The notes under the pieces were generated by a model. That model saw only the letters and a program-made list of their open reading frames with translations. It made no database searches and was not told the DNA's origin. Positions 8,826 to 16,052 of a stretch of DNA of 64,000 nucleotides are shown here, one piece after another. Every line of letters starts with the position of its first letter. Position 1 is the stretch's first letter. A program made the translations under genes and the position numbers. Source of the stretch: Methylomonas albis. GTDB lineage: Bacteria; Pseudomonadota; Gammaproteobacteria; Methylococcales; Methylomonadaceae. The stretch is from the NCBI RefSeq assembly GCF_014850955.1, contig NZ_JACXSS010000001.1, positions 1,612,001 through 1,676,000 of the forward strand, given 5' to 3'.

Positions 8826-10037
8826 ATGGCGGTATTCGAATATCAAGCGCTGAACGGCAAGGGCAAGTCGGTAAAAGGCACGCTTGAAAGCGACACCATC
8901 AAAACTGCGCGCCAACAATTGAAGGCTAATGATTTAACTCTGTTGGACATTCAGGAAGTTCATAAAAAAGAACGCAGCGGACAGTCGCCGCTATTGGCGC
9001 AGAACATCGGCATGCGCGCGCTGGCGCACATCACCCGGCAGTTAGCCGCTCTGCTGAAGTCCGGCTTGGCTATCGATGAAGCCTTGGGCATTATCGCCAG
9101 GCAACTGGAGTCGGCGCGGGCCAGACGGATTTTGCTGGCGATCAGAAGCCGAATTCTGGAAGGGCAAAGTCTGGCCGTGGCTTGCCAGGCCTTTCCCAGC
9201 ACCTTTCCGCCACTTTACCGCGCCACCATCGAAGCCGGCGAATCTTCCGGCAAGCTGGATCAGGTCTTGGAAAAGCTGGCTGACTATCTAAGCGACAAAG
9301 GCCAGTTGCATCGCAAATTGCAGATGGCCATGATTTACCCGGTGTTGCTGTCGTCGGTGTCCATATTGGTGGTCATCGGCCTGCTGGCGTATGTGGTGCC
9401 GGAAATCACCGGCGTGTTCGACAAAATGGGCCACGAGCTGCCGGCTATTACCCAGGCCTTAATTAGCTGTAGTGATTTCTTGCAGAGCAATGGCTTGTTG
9501 TTGCTGGTCATCGCGGTGATCTTGTCTGCCGCGGCAAAGCTGATTTTGCGCCGGGAGCGGCCGCGCATGCTGTTTCACCGTTGGTTGTTGACGATGCCGA
9601 TTACCGCTAGGTTCTCCAAGGGTTTAAACACGGCCCGTTTTACCCGCACGCTGGCGATTTTGACCAATAGCGGCGTCGAGTTGCTGGAAGCCTTAAAAAT
9701 CTCCAGTCAGGTTTTGTCCAATAACGCGATGCAACAGGCGGTTGCCCACACCGCGATTCGTGTGCGGGAAGGTCAGAGTTTGAACAAGGCGCTGGAAGCC
9801 AGCGGCTTCTTCCCGCCGGTGACGATTCATTTGGTCGCCAGCGGCGAAGCCAGCGGCCAGTTGCCGCGCATGCTGGAAAGCGCCGCCGACGATCAGGAGC
9901 GCGATATTCAGGCGCTTACCGAATTGACCATGGGTTTATTCGAGCCGGCCTTAATTTTATTCATGGGTTTGGTGGTGCTGACCATCGTGCTGGCGATTTT
10001 GTTACCGATTTTTGAAATGAACCAATTGATTAGATAG
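8826..10037 (+). CDS. gspF: Type II secretion inner-membrane platform protein GspF, 403 aa
   Basis: Polytopic inner-membrane platform protein that contacts GspE and pseudopilins. Two homologous T2SF domains are seen: residues 70-190 (LTRQLAALLKSGLAIDEALGIIARQLES and FRATIEAGESSGKLDQVLEKLADYL, read approximately) and 275-395 (FTRTLAILTNSGVELLEALKI and LVASGEASGQLPRMLESAA). Three hydrophobic helices are at about 170-195, 220-238 and 375-395 (LILFMGLVVLTIVLAILLPIF). Length is typical. It begins 8 bases after gspE with a GGGG-rich site ahead of the ATG. A 98-base gap to gspG follows. Confidence 0.96.
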   Translation: MAVFEYQALNGKGKSVKGTLESDTIKTARQQLKANDLTLLDIQEVHKKERSGQSPLLAQNIGMRALAHITRQLAALLKSGLAIDEALGIIARQLESARARRILLAIRSRILEGQSLAVACQAFPSTFPPLYRATIEAGESSGKLDQVLEKLADYLSDKGQLHRKLQMAMIYPVLLSSVSILVVIGLLAYVVPEITGVFDKMGHELPAITQALISCSDFLQSNGLLLLVIAVILSAAAKLILRRERPRMLFHRWLLTMPITARFSKGLNTARFTRTLAILTNSGVELLEALKISSQVLSNNAMQQAVAHTAIRVREGQSLNKALEASGFFPPVTIHLVASGEASGQLPRMLESAADDQERDIQALTELTMGLFEPALILFMGLVVLTIVLAILLPIFEMNQLIR

Positions 10038-10135
10038 CGCCTTTGTCATACGCCTGTCACCTTGGCTTTCTAATCTTCTCTGCGTTGCCCCACACTGGGC
10101 GGGGCGTGCATTAACTCTACCGACTTTACACCGTT

Positions 10136-10567
10136 ATGAGCAACAAAAAACAGCAAGGCTTTACCCTGATCGAAGTGATGATCGTGGTGGTGATTTTGGG
10201 AATTCTGGCGTCCATCGTCGTCCCTAAAATTATGGGCAGACCGGACGAAGCCCGTGCCACGCGCACTTTGCAAGACATTAGAGCCATCAGCGCCGCGTTG
10301 GATCTGTACCGCTTGGATAATTTCAGCTATCCCACCACCGACCAAGGCCTGGAAGCTTTAGTGCATAAGCCGGCCAATCTGCCGCAAGGCGCGCATTGGA
10401 AGCAGGGCGGCTATCTGGATCAACTGCCGGCCGACGCCTGGGGTAAACCGTATTTTTACATGCAGCCTGGCGCACACAGCGAGTTTGATTTGTATTCCTT
10501 CGGCGCGGACGGTGTGGAAGGCGGCAGCGAAGCCGGCGCGGACATCACCAATTGGGCGCAAAAGTAA
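10136..10567 (+). CDS. gspG: Type II secretion major pseudopilin GspG, 143 aa
   Basis: Main subunit of the periplasmic pseudopilus. A short basic leader (MSNKKQQG) precedes the prepilin peptidase site G|FTLIEVMIVVVILGILA, with the conserved Glu at +5. The globular part has the family hallmarks: DEARATRTLQDIRAISAALDLYRLDN, YPTTDQGLEALV, the WGKPYFYMQPG loop, and the calcium-site region DLYSFGADGVEGGSEAGADITNW. The 98-base leader before it contains a small GC-rich inverted repeat (GCCCC...GGGGC near 10084-10107) but no certain promoter. No prepilin peptidase gene is in the window; GspO/PilD must be elsewhere. Confidence 0.97.
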   Translation: MSNKKQQGFTLIEVMIVVVILGILASIVVPKIMGRPDEARATRTLQDIRAISAALDLYRLDNFSYPTTDQGLEALVHKPANLPQGAHWKQGGYLDQLPADAWGKPYFYMQPGAHSEFDLYSFGADGVEGGSEAGADITNWAQK

Positions 10568-11094
10568 GCCCGATTCAAGGTTTGAACATACGCGGCTTCA
10601 CGCTGATCGAGCTGCTGATTGCGATGGTGTTGATCGGTCTGATGAGCAGTATGGCCATGCTGGCGATGGGTAACGCCGATCACAGCAAGCAGCAACAGTT
10701 GGAAGCGGAACGCTTATCCAAACTATTGGCACTCACCGAGCAGGAAGCGATGATACGCGGCGACAGTATCGGTTTAGAGCTGATTGGCCAAAGCTATCGA
10801 TTTTTGACCCTGGCGCAAGGCGAATGGCGGCCGGAGCTGAGCGATGCTTTATTCAGGCAGCGGGATTTGCCGGCCGGGATGAGCTTGACGCTAACACTGG
10901 ATGAAAAGGCGGTGTTTCTAACGAAGCGTTTTGCTGACAAAGTCCATCCTGAACCGCAGATTGTCTTTACTCCGGACGGTGCGGCGGAATCCTTCCAAAT
11001 TGGGATTGCCTTGCAAAAAAGCGATAGCCTGTTTTTGGTAGCCAATACTTCCGAGGCTGGCTTGGCGGTTTCCAGTCTGGCTGTCAAGCCGTGA
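10552..11094 (+). CDS. gspH: Type II secretion minor pseudopilin GspH, 180 aa
   Basis: Minor pseudopilin. The prepilin cleavage motif is RG|FTLIELLIAMVLIGLMSS at about residues 14-32. The best start is TTG at 10552, overlapping the end of gspG by 16 bases; no ATG or GTG fits better, so translational coupling is likely. The globular part has the loose GspH pattern, including MIRGDSIGLELIGQSYRFL and a C-terminal VFTPDGAAESFQI segment. The stop overlaps the GTG start of gspI. Confidence 0.88.
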   Translation: MGAKVSPIQGLNIRGFTLIELLIAMVLIGLMSSMAMLAMGNADHSKQQQLEAERLSKLLALTEQEAMIRGDSIGLELIGQSYRFLTLAQGEWRPELSDALFRQRDLPAGMSLTLTLDEKAVFLTKRFADKVHPEPQIVFTPDGAAESFQIGIALQKSDSLFLVANTSEAGLAVSSLAVKP

Positions 11095-11480
11095 TTGGCG
11101 CGGGACAAGCCAAACCGGCCGAAGGCTTTACCTTGCTGGAAGTGTTGATTGCACTGGCTTTGCTGGCAATTCTGATGGCCGGCCTGATCAAAATTACCGC
11201 GGATAATACCCAGAATCTTTGGTATCTGGAAAACAAAACCCTGGCGGCGACAATTGCCGCTAATCATGCGGTGCAATTGCGCTTGGATAAGGACAAGCCG
11301 GAGAACCAGGACGGTTGGGAGACGATGGCCGGTCGGCGTTGGTATTGGCAGGCTAAGCGCGGTGTGACGCCGGCTTTCGGCGGTGCGGTCTGGGATTATC
11401 GGATCGAAGTGTTTTTGGAAGGGGATAAATCGCCTTACGCCGGTTTGCTAAGTTATGTTCCGGTCGAGCATGAACAGTAA
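11091..11480 (+). CDS. gspI: Type II secretion minor pseudopilin GspI, 129 aa
   Basis: Minor pseudopilin of the GspI-J-K tip complex. GTG start overlaps the gspH stop by four bases. Leader VIGAGQAKPAEG precedes the cleavage site G|FTLLEVLIALALLAILMAGLI with Glu at +5. The short globular part (WYLENKTLAATIAANHAVQLRLD, then W-rich GRRWYWQAKR) is typical of the family, as is the length. Overlaps the start of gspJ. Confidence 0.9.
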   Translation: MIGAGQAKPAEGFTLLEVLIALALLAILMAGLIKITADNTQNLWYLENKTLAATIAANHAVQLRLDKDKPENQDGWETMAGRRWYWQAKRGVTPAFGGAVWDYRIEVFLEGDKSPYAGLLSYVPVEHEQ

Positions 11481-12057
11481 AGCCGGCAGCAGTCGCGGCT
11501 TCACTTTGCTGGAAATCCTGATCGCGATGGCCGTGTTTGCGATCATGGCGGCGATGGCTTACGCCGGTTTGAGCGCGGTGCTGGACGCCAGAGCGGGCAC
11601 CGAAAAACGCTCGGACAGCATCGCCGAGTTACAGCAAACGATGTACTTACTGAACGAAGATTTAGCCCAGGCTTTGCCGCGCTCGATTAGGGACGAATTC
11701 GGCAGCGAACAGTCGGCATTTTCCGGCGGCAATGGCGAGGAATTGTTGACTTTAACCCGCAGCGTGCCGGACTGGTCGCAGTTGTCGATGCACAGCCAAT
11801 TGCAACGCATCAGTTATCGCCTGGAAAACGGTGTCTTGTACCGGCAAGTTTGGACGGTGTTGGATCGCACTCAACAGACGCAGTTTCACCGCAAAAAATT
11901 GTTGAACGTTACCGCGCTTGAATTGCGCTTTTACGGCGGCGACGAATGGCACCCGCACTGGTCGGCTGAGGGCGCCGGGATGCCCGGCGCGGTGGAAGCG
12001 AACTTTAGTTTGGCCGGCTTGGGCGACATCCGACGGCTGTTTTTGGTGCGGGAATGA
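11470..12057 (+). CDS. gspJ: Type II secretion minor pseudopilin GspJ
   Basis: Minor pseudopilin of the tip complex. Cleavage motif RG|FTLLEILIAMAVFAIMAAMAYAGL. The frame is open from 11455, but ATG 11470 gives a short leader (MNSKAGSSRG) and overlaps the end of gspI, which fits this tightly overlapping operon. Family features include the YLLNEDLAQALPRSIRDEFG region and the C-terminal GLGDIRRLFLVRE. The stop overlaps the ATG of gspK. Confidence 0.92.
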   Translation: MNSKAGSSRGFTLLEILIAMAVFAIMAAMAYAGLSAVLDARAGTEKRSDSIAELQQTMYLLNEDLAQALPRSIRDEFGSEQSAFSGGNGEELLTLTRSVPDWSQLSMHSQLQRISYRLENGVLYRQVWTVLDRTQQTQFHRKKLLNVTALELRFYGGDEWHPHWSAEGAGMPGAVEANFSLAGLGDIRRLFLVRE

Positions 12058-13022
12058 GCTCGCTAAAGCAGAGGCAGCGCGGGATCGCGTTGATTACGGT
12101 CATGCTGGTGCTGGCTATCGCGACGGTCGCGGTAGTGTCGATGTCCAGTGCGCGGCAGATGGATATTCGTCGTACCGAAAATCAACTGCGTAGCATGCAA
12201 GCTTGGGAATACGCGTACGGCTTGGAAAGTTGGGCTATCGGCCGGTTAGATGCCGATTCCGATGCCGCGGCCAAAACCAAGGTTGATGAAAAAGCCGAGG
12301 CTGATGAAGTTGATAGCCTGGATGATGCTTGGTCTAAACCGCTGGCAAGCACAGGTGTGGCGGGTGGCAGGATGCAGGCCGGCATTGCGGATTTGCAAGG
12401 CCGGATTAATCTGAACAATTTATTGGTCGAGGGTAAGGTTTCCGCGCCGGATGTAAAGCGCTTGGAACGCTTGCTGGCGCAGCTAAAGCTGAAAACCGAG
12501 TTGGCTCAGGCAATCACGGATTGGATCGATGCGGATATGCAGATCAGTTATCCACACGGCGCGGAAGACGAAACCTATACCCGGCTAAACCCGGCCTATC
12601 GCGCGGCTAACCGGCAATTTGCCGATGTCAGCGAGTTGCTGCTGGTGCAGGGTATGACGCGGGAGACTTATCGGGCATTGCTGCCGTATCTGTATGCCGT
12701 GGATGGTTACGCGCCGCTGAACGTCAATACCGCCAGCGCCATCGTATTGCGCTGTTTGGCGGACGACATCAGCGCCGATCAGGCGGAATCCATGTTCAGA
12801 GCCAGAGGTAAACCGTTCGAAAAAGTCGCCGAATTTTTAAAGGACGAAGCGGTTGCCGATGCCGGCATCGGTAAATACGGCTTGGCCGTCAGTTCGCAAA
12901 ATTTTTTATTGAGAGGGCAAATCGATATGGGCAAAACCCATCTGCAGTTTGAGTCGCAATTGCAGCGCGGCGGCGGGACGCGGATAGTGAAACGACAGCG
13001 TGTAGGCTTGGCGCATGGCTGA
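12054..13022 (+). CDS. gspK: Type II secretion minor pseudopilin GspK, 322 aa
   Basis: Large minor pseudopilin that caps the pseudopilus tip. Leader MSSLKQRQRG, then ALITVMLVLAIATVAVVSM; as usual in GspK the residue at +5 is not Glu. Conserved parts: RRTENQLRSMQAWEYAYGLESWA, LQGRINLNNLL, WIDAD, the YRAANRQFADVSELLLVQGM stretch and APLNVNTASAIVLRCL. Length matches the family. Overlaps gspJ by four bases and gspL by eight. Confidence 0.96.
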   Translation: MSSLKQRQRGIALITVMLVLAIATVAVVSMSSARQMDIRRTENQLRSMQAWEYAYGLESWAIGRLDADSDAAAKTKVDEKAEADEVDSLDDAWSKPLASTGVAGGRMQAGIADLQGRINLNNLLVEGKVSAPDVKRLERLLAQLKLKTELAQAITDWIDADMQISYPHGAEDETYTRLNPAYRAANRQFADVSELLLVQGMTRETYRALLPYLYAVDGYAPLNVNTASAIVLRCLADDISADQAESMFRARGKPFEKVAEFLKDEAVADAGIGKYGLAVSSQNFLLRGQIDMGKTHLQFESQLQRGGGTRIVKRQRVGLAHG

Positions 13023-14208
13023 CAAACTATTGGTCAGATTCGGGGCAGGGTCTGCAGACAAGCTGGAATGGTTGAGTCTTGCCGAGCCGGATAGTCAGCC
13101 GGCGTCCGGTACCATGGCCGAGTTGACGGCGGCTGCGCAGGGTAAGTCCGTGCTGTTGCTGTTGCCGGCCGCTTCGGTGTTATTGCTGGAAATCGAGCTG
13201 GCGATTAAAAGCACCGCTCAACTGAAAAAGGCCTTGCCGTTTGCGTTGGAAGACTTACTGGCCGAGGACGTGGAAAACTATCATCTGGTTTGGTTAAAGC
13301 AAGACCAAGATAAACTTGCGGTGGCGGCGGTCGCGCACGAAAGATTGTCGGCGTGGCTTGCGCCGTTTCGGGAAGCCGGTTTGGCGCTGGAAGCGGCGTA
13401 TTCGGAAGCTTTATGCTTGCCGTATAGCCAGGGACAATGCACCTTGCTGATCGACGACGCTAATGTGATTCTGCGCAGCGCCGCCTATCTTGGCGGCGGT
13501 GTGGATGCGTTATTTTTGCCGCAACTGCTGGAAAAAGCCCGTGCTGAAGGCGCTGATTTCAGCACTTTAACAATCTGCAAAGCCCACGACGAAACGAGTC
13601 TGCCGGACAATTTACCGCTTGCGGAATTGGAAATTTCTGTTTGTAAGCCCTTGCGGTTTATGGCCAGCACTGCCGAGTTATTGCCCGCCGAGTTGAATTT
13701 ATTGAATGGGGTTTATGCCGTCAGCAACCGACAAGTAGGCCGCTGGCAACAGTGGCTGCCGGCCGGCATGATTTTGTGCGTAGCGCTGGTGCTGCAGAGC
13801 TATGCGCTATTGCATACCTATTGGCAACAACAAGCCGAGTTGAGTGAGTTGGAGCTTAAAACCCAAGAGCTGTTCAAGCAAACCTTTCCGGATGTGAAAC
13901 GCATCGTCAATGTCAAAGCCCAAGCCGATCAACAATTGGTGCAGCTCAGAAAGCAACACGATTTCGTCGGTAGCGGCTTTATGCGATTGATTTATCGTTC
14001 CGGATTGCTGTTGAAAGACACGCCGGCCGTGCGTTTGAAAAAATTCAATTATCTGAACGGCAATTTGCAATTGCATGTGGTTGCCAACGACATCGGCCAG
14101 CTGGAGCAATTCAAACAACAGTTGCAAATCACTGTGCAAGTCAAAATTCAATCGGCCGATAGCGGCGCAAAAGGCGTGGAGGCGCAACTTGAGATTCGCG
14201 AAAAATGA
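13015..14208 (+). CDS. gspL: Type II secretion inner-membrane protein GspL, 397 aa
   Basis: Cytoplasmic-membrane assembly protein that anchors GspE and pairs with GspM. Residues 1-235 form the actin-like cytoplasmic domain (LPFALEDLLAEDVENYHLVW is a clear family stretch), one membrane helix follows (about 243-265, LPAGMILCVALVLQSYALL), and the periplasmic ferredoxin-like domain ends the protein. The stop codon coincides with the left edge of the repeat element at 14207, so the distance to gspM, usually a few bases, is about 490 bases here. Confidence 0.94.
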   Translation: MADKLLVRFGAGSADKLEWLSLAEPDSQPASGTMAELTAAAQGKSVLLLLPAASVLLLEIELAIKSTAQLKKALPFALEDLLAEDVENYHLVWLKQDQDKLAVAAVAHERLSAWLAPFREAGLALEAAYSEALCLPYSQGQCTLLIDDANVILRSAAYLGGGVDALFLPQLLEKARAEGADFSTLTICKAHDETSLPDNLPLAELEISVCKPLRFMASTAELLPAELNLLNGVYAVSNRQVGRWQQWLPAGMILCVALVLQSYALLHTYWQQQAELSELELKTQELFKQTFPDVKRIVNVKAQADQQLVQLRKQHDFVGSGFMRLIYRSGLLLKDTPAVRLKKFNYLNGNLQLHVVANDIGQLEQFKQQLQITVQVKIQSADSGAKGVEAQLEIREK

Positions 14209-14730
14209 CATAAGGCGATTTACGGCAATAAATGTACCCAAAGCAAGCAATTTTCCGTTGACTGAGCAGACTTGTGCTGAGCGAAGTGGAAGTCAACTGT
14301 TCGATGAGCGAAGTGGAAGTCAACTGTTCGATGAGCGAAGTGGAAGTCAACTGTTCGATGAGCGAAGTGGAAGTCAACTGTTCGATGAGCGAAGTGGAAG
14401 TCAACTGTTCGATGAGCGAAGTGGAAGTCAACTGTTCGATGAGCGAAGTCGAAGTCAACTGTTCGATGAGCGAAGTCGAAGTCAACTGTTCGCTGACCGA
14501 AGCCGAAGTCAACTGTTCGCCGAGCGAAGTCGAAGTCAACCGTTCGCTGACCGAAGCCGAAGTCAACTGTTCGCCGAGCGAAGTCGAAGTCAACCGTTCG
14601 CCGAGCGAAGTCGAAGTCAACCGTTCGCCGAGCGAAGTCGAAGTCAACCGTTCGCTGAGCGGAGTCGAAGCGAACGACATATTTGGCATTGCCAATGGGT
14701 ATAACTTTTCTCAAAAATCACCTAAGCCAG
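14207..14730 (+). repeat. Variable-core repeat element, copy 1 (between gspL and gspM)
   Basis: A compound element with three parts. The left flank (14207-14280) contains GGCGATTTA, CCCAAAGCAAGCAA and CCGTTGACTGAGCAGAC. The core (14281-14656) is a 27-bp tandem array. The right flank (about 14653-14730) contains GCTGAGCGGAGTCGAAGCGA, then ACGACATATTTGGCATTGC, and runs into the first codons of gspM. Both flanks reappear, inverted, at 15337-15541. The left flank begins in the stop codon of gspL. Because the right flank includes the gspM start region, either the second copy is an inverted duplication of this spacer or the element supplied the present gspM start. Confidence 0.8.
14278..14656 (+). 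repeat. 27-bp tandem repeat array, about 14 units
   Basis: About fourteen full copies of a 27-bp unit plus a degenerate fifteenth. The first seven or so units are nearly identical (core GAGCGAAGTGGAAGTCAACT); later ones alternate between variants reading CTGACCGAAGCC and CCGAGCGAAGTC. Because 27 is a multiple of three and the unit lacks stops in several frames, long open frames appear on both strands; these are artefacts. Each unit can form short stems (TTCGCTGAGCGAA type). Such arrays are prone to slippage, so copy number probably varies between strains. No spacers, hence not CRISPR. Confidence 0.9.
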
Positions 14731-15216
14731 CGTTTTGCCGATTTAACGCCCAGAGAGCGGTGGTTGGCCGTTGGCGGTTTGCTGATCGTGCTGGTGTATG
14801 GCGCTTACTTGGCGTTTTATCAACCGTTTGCCGAACAGAGCCGCTCGTTGAGGCAAAAAATCCAGGCGCAAGGGCAAATCTATAACTATTTACAACAAGT
14901 CGGCAATCAAGCAGCGGCCTTGCGGCAGCAGGCTGTGGTTGACGCACCGGCAGAAGGTAGCGCAAATCAATCGCCGATGGCGATAGTTGATTTCAGCAGT
15001 CAACAACTGGAGATAAAGCCGGCGATCAAACACCTGTCACCGGAAGGCGAAGATAAAGTCAGCGTCTGGCTGGAGCATCTGCCTTTCGATAAATTGATGT
15101 CGTGGCTGGCGATTCTGGAAACCAAGCACCGCTTGCAGGTGCTGCAAATCGATGTCGAGAAACCAAGCGATGCCGGAGAGGGCGTTGTCAATGGCAAAGT
15201 TTTGCTGGGTGTTTAG
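14695..15216 (+). CDS. gspM: Type II secretion inner-membrane protein GspM, about 173 aa
   Basis: Partner of GspL in the inner-membrane platform. A short cytoplasmic N-terminus (LSQRFADLTPRERWL) leads to one membrane helix (AVGGLLIVLVYGAYLAFY, about residues 27-45), then a periplasmic coiled-coil and ferredoxin-like domain. ATG 14695 is the best start; TTG 14683 is in frame. Either start and the first ten or so codons lie inside the repeat element. Expression would have to read through the repeat array from gspL or start inside it. No gspN follows. Family assignment rests on order, topology and length, since GspM is poorly conserved. Confidence 0.85.
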   Translation: MGITFLKNHLSQRFADLTPRERWLAVGGLLIVLVYGAYLAFYQPFAEQSRSLRQKIQAQGQIYNYLQQVGNQAAALRQQAVVDAPAEGSANQSPMAIVDFSSQQLEIKPAIKHLSPEGEDKVSVWLEHLPFDKLMSWLAILETKHRLQVLQIDVEKPSDAGEGVVNGKVLLGV

Positions 15217-15217
15217 G

Positions 15218-15334
15218 GAAGCGCTAAAAATTGCCATTCGAACCGCTTGGCGCGAACGGCGGCTTTGGTACAGCAACCGCCTATCCGTTCGTGCTGAGCC
15301 CGTGGAAGCATGAACGGATGATTTTTAGAGCTTC
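15218..15334. repeat. Small element with 14-bp terminal inverted repeats
   Basis: GAAGCGCTAAAAAT (15218-15231) is matched inverted by 15321-15334 with one mismatch. Inside, CCGTTCGTGCTGAGCCCG... ends in GAACGG, a nested foldback similar to a repeat common in many bacterial genomes. It fills the gap between the gspM stop and the inverted repeat element copy 2. It may also serve as the operon terminator, though no T-tract follows. Confidence 0.55.
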
Positions 15335-15336
15335 TC

Positions 15337-15541
15337 TTTAGGTGGTTTTTGAGAAAGTTTGTACCCATTAGCAATGCCAAATATGTCGTTCGCTTCGACT
15401 CCGCTCAGCGAACGGCTGACTTCGGCTTCGCTCAGCGAACGGCTGACTTCGGTTACTTTGGCTTCGCTCAGCACCAGTCTGCTCAGTCAACGGAAAGTTG
15501 CTTGCTTTGGGGACTTTATTGGCATAAATCGCCTTAGTGTC
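15337..15541 (-). repeat. Variable-core repeat element, copy 2 (inverted, after gspM)
   Basis: Read on the minus strand, this copy reproduces both flanks of the element at 14207-14730. Its left flank (15541 down to about 15465) matches the gspL-side flank with a few substitutions, and its right flank (about 15415 down to 15337) matches the sequence through the gspM start codon region. Between them are only two to three 27-bp-like units instead of about fourteen. Open frames here are artefacts of the repeat. Together the two copies make a large inverted repeat around gspM. Confidence 0.8.
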
Positions 15542-15916
15542 AAATAGCTATTGAGGCTGTAAAAGACTTCGCATCAGAACCCCCGCCCGCCGGGACACTG
15601 TCATTAAGAGATACACCCGCAACCCAGCTCCCGATTACCCGCGTTAGCCAGCTTATTCGTAATACAGATGTATTACATGTCACGTGAATTTAACAATGCT
15701 GTAACCGAAACGCCGCTATTGCTCTGGAATAATCCACCCCAAGTTGAAGCACCAAGGGGCTTGGTGCTCAGCAGAAGTTCTGGAGTAACTAAGGAACAGG
15801 GATGGCACGCAAAGGGAGCAGGCGAAGGAAGAGGATAGGGAGGAGGTTAGGTGGAAAAAAATGGTAGCGGGGGAAAGGCGACACTGTTTATCTGTTAGAT
15901 GGTGTTGAGTTTAGGA
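15542..15916. other. Gene-free leader region
   Basis: No gene is seen. The stretch includes a short direct/inverted motif (CCAAGGGGCTTGG near 15750-15765) and a purine-rich tract at 15795-15860. It probably holds the promoter for the riboswitch-controlled transcript that follows, but no -35/-10 pair is convincing. Confidence 0.35.
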
Positions 15917-16008
15917 AAGCGTGTAAAAGCCAAACCCGTTGCGAAGCGGGGACGGAAAGCTTCAGGTCTTATGTCTGCGATAGACTTCAAGATAGCTGGG
16001 TTGTCACC
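15917..16008 (+). promoter_or_regulatory. GEMM-I cyclic-di-GMP riboswitch upstream of VPLPA-CTERM gene
   Basis: The sequence follows the GEMM-I aptamer plan. The AAACCC joining strand is followed by a stem closed by a GNRA tetraloop (CCGTT GCGA AGCGG, 15936-15949), then the GGACGGAAAGC core, a second stem (AGGTCTT...), and the closing GATAGCTGGGTTGTC tetraloop-receptor and pseudoknot side. The aptamer ends about 44 bases before the ATG at 16053. No clear intrinsic terminator lies between, so control could be at translation or elongation; whether it is an on or off switch cannot be read. The ligand is inferred as cyclic di-GMP from the class; cGAMP-sensing variants exist. Confidence 0.88.
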
Positions 16009-16052
16009 TTGTGTATTTAAGACTTTTATTTTTTAAACATAAGGCATAAACA

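Noticed and set aside
14278..14656. CRISPR-like repeat array
   Set aside because: Units are directly adjacent with no unique spacers and no cas genes are nearby.
14075..14885. Long open frames on both strands across the 27-bp array (proteins with SEVEVNCSM-like repeats)
   Set aside because: The unit is a multiple of three and stop-free in several frames; no start site or composition supports translation, and one frame begins inside gspL.
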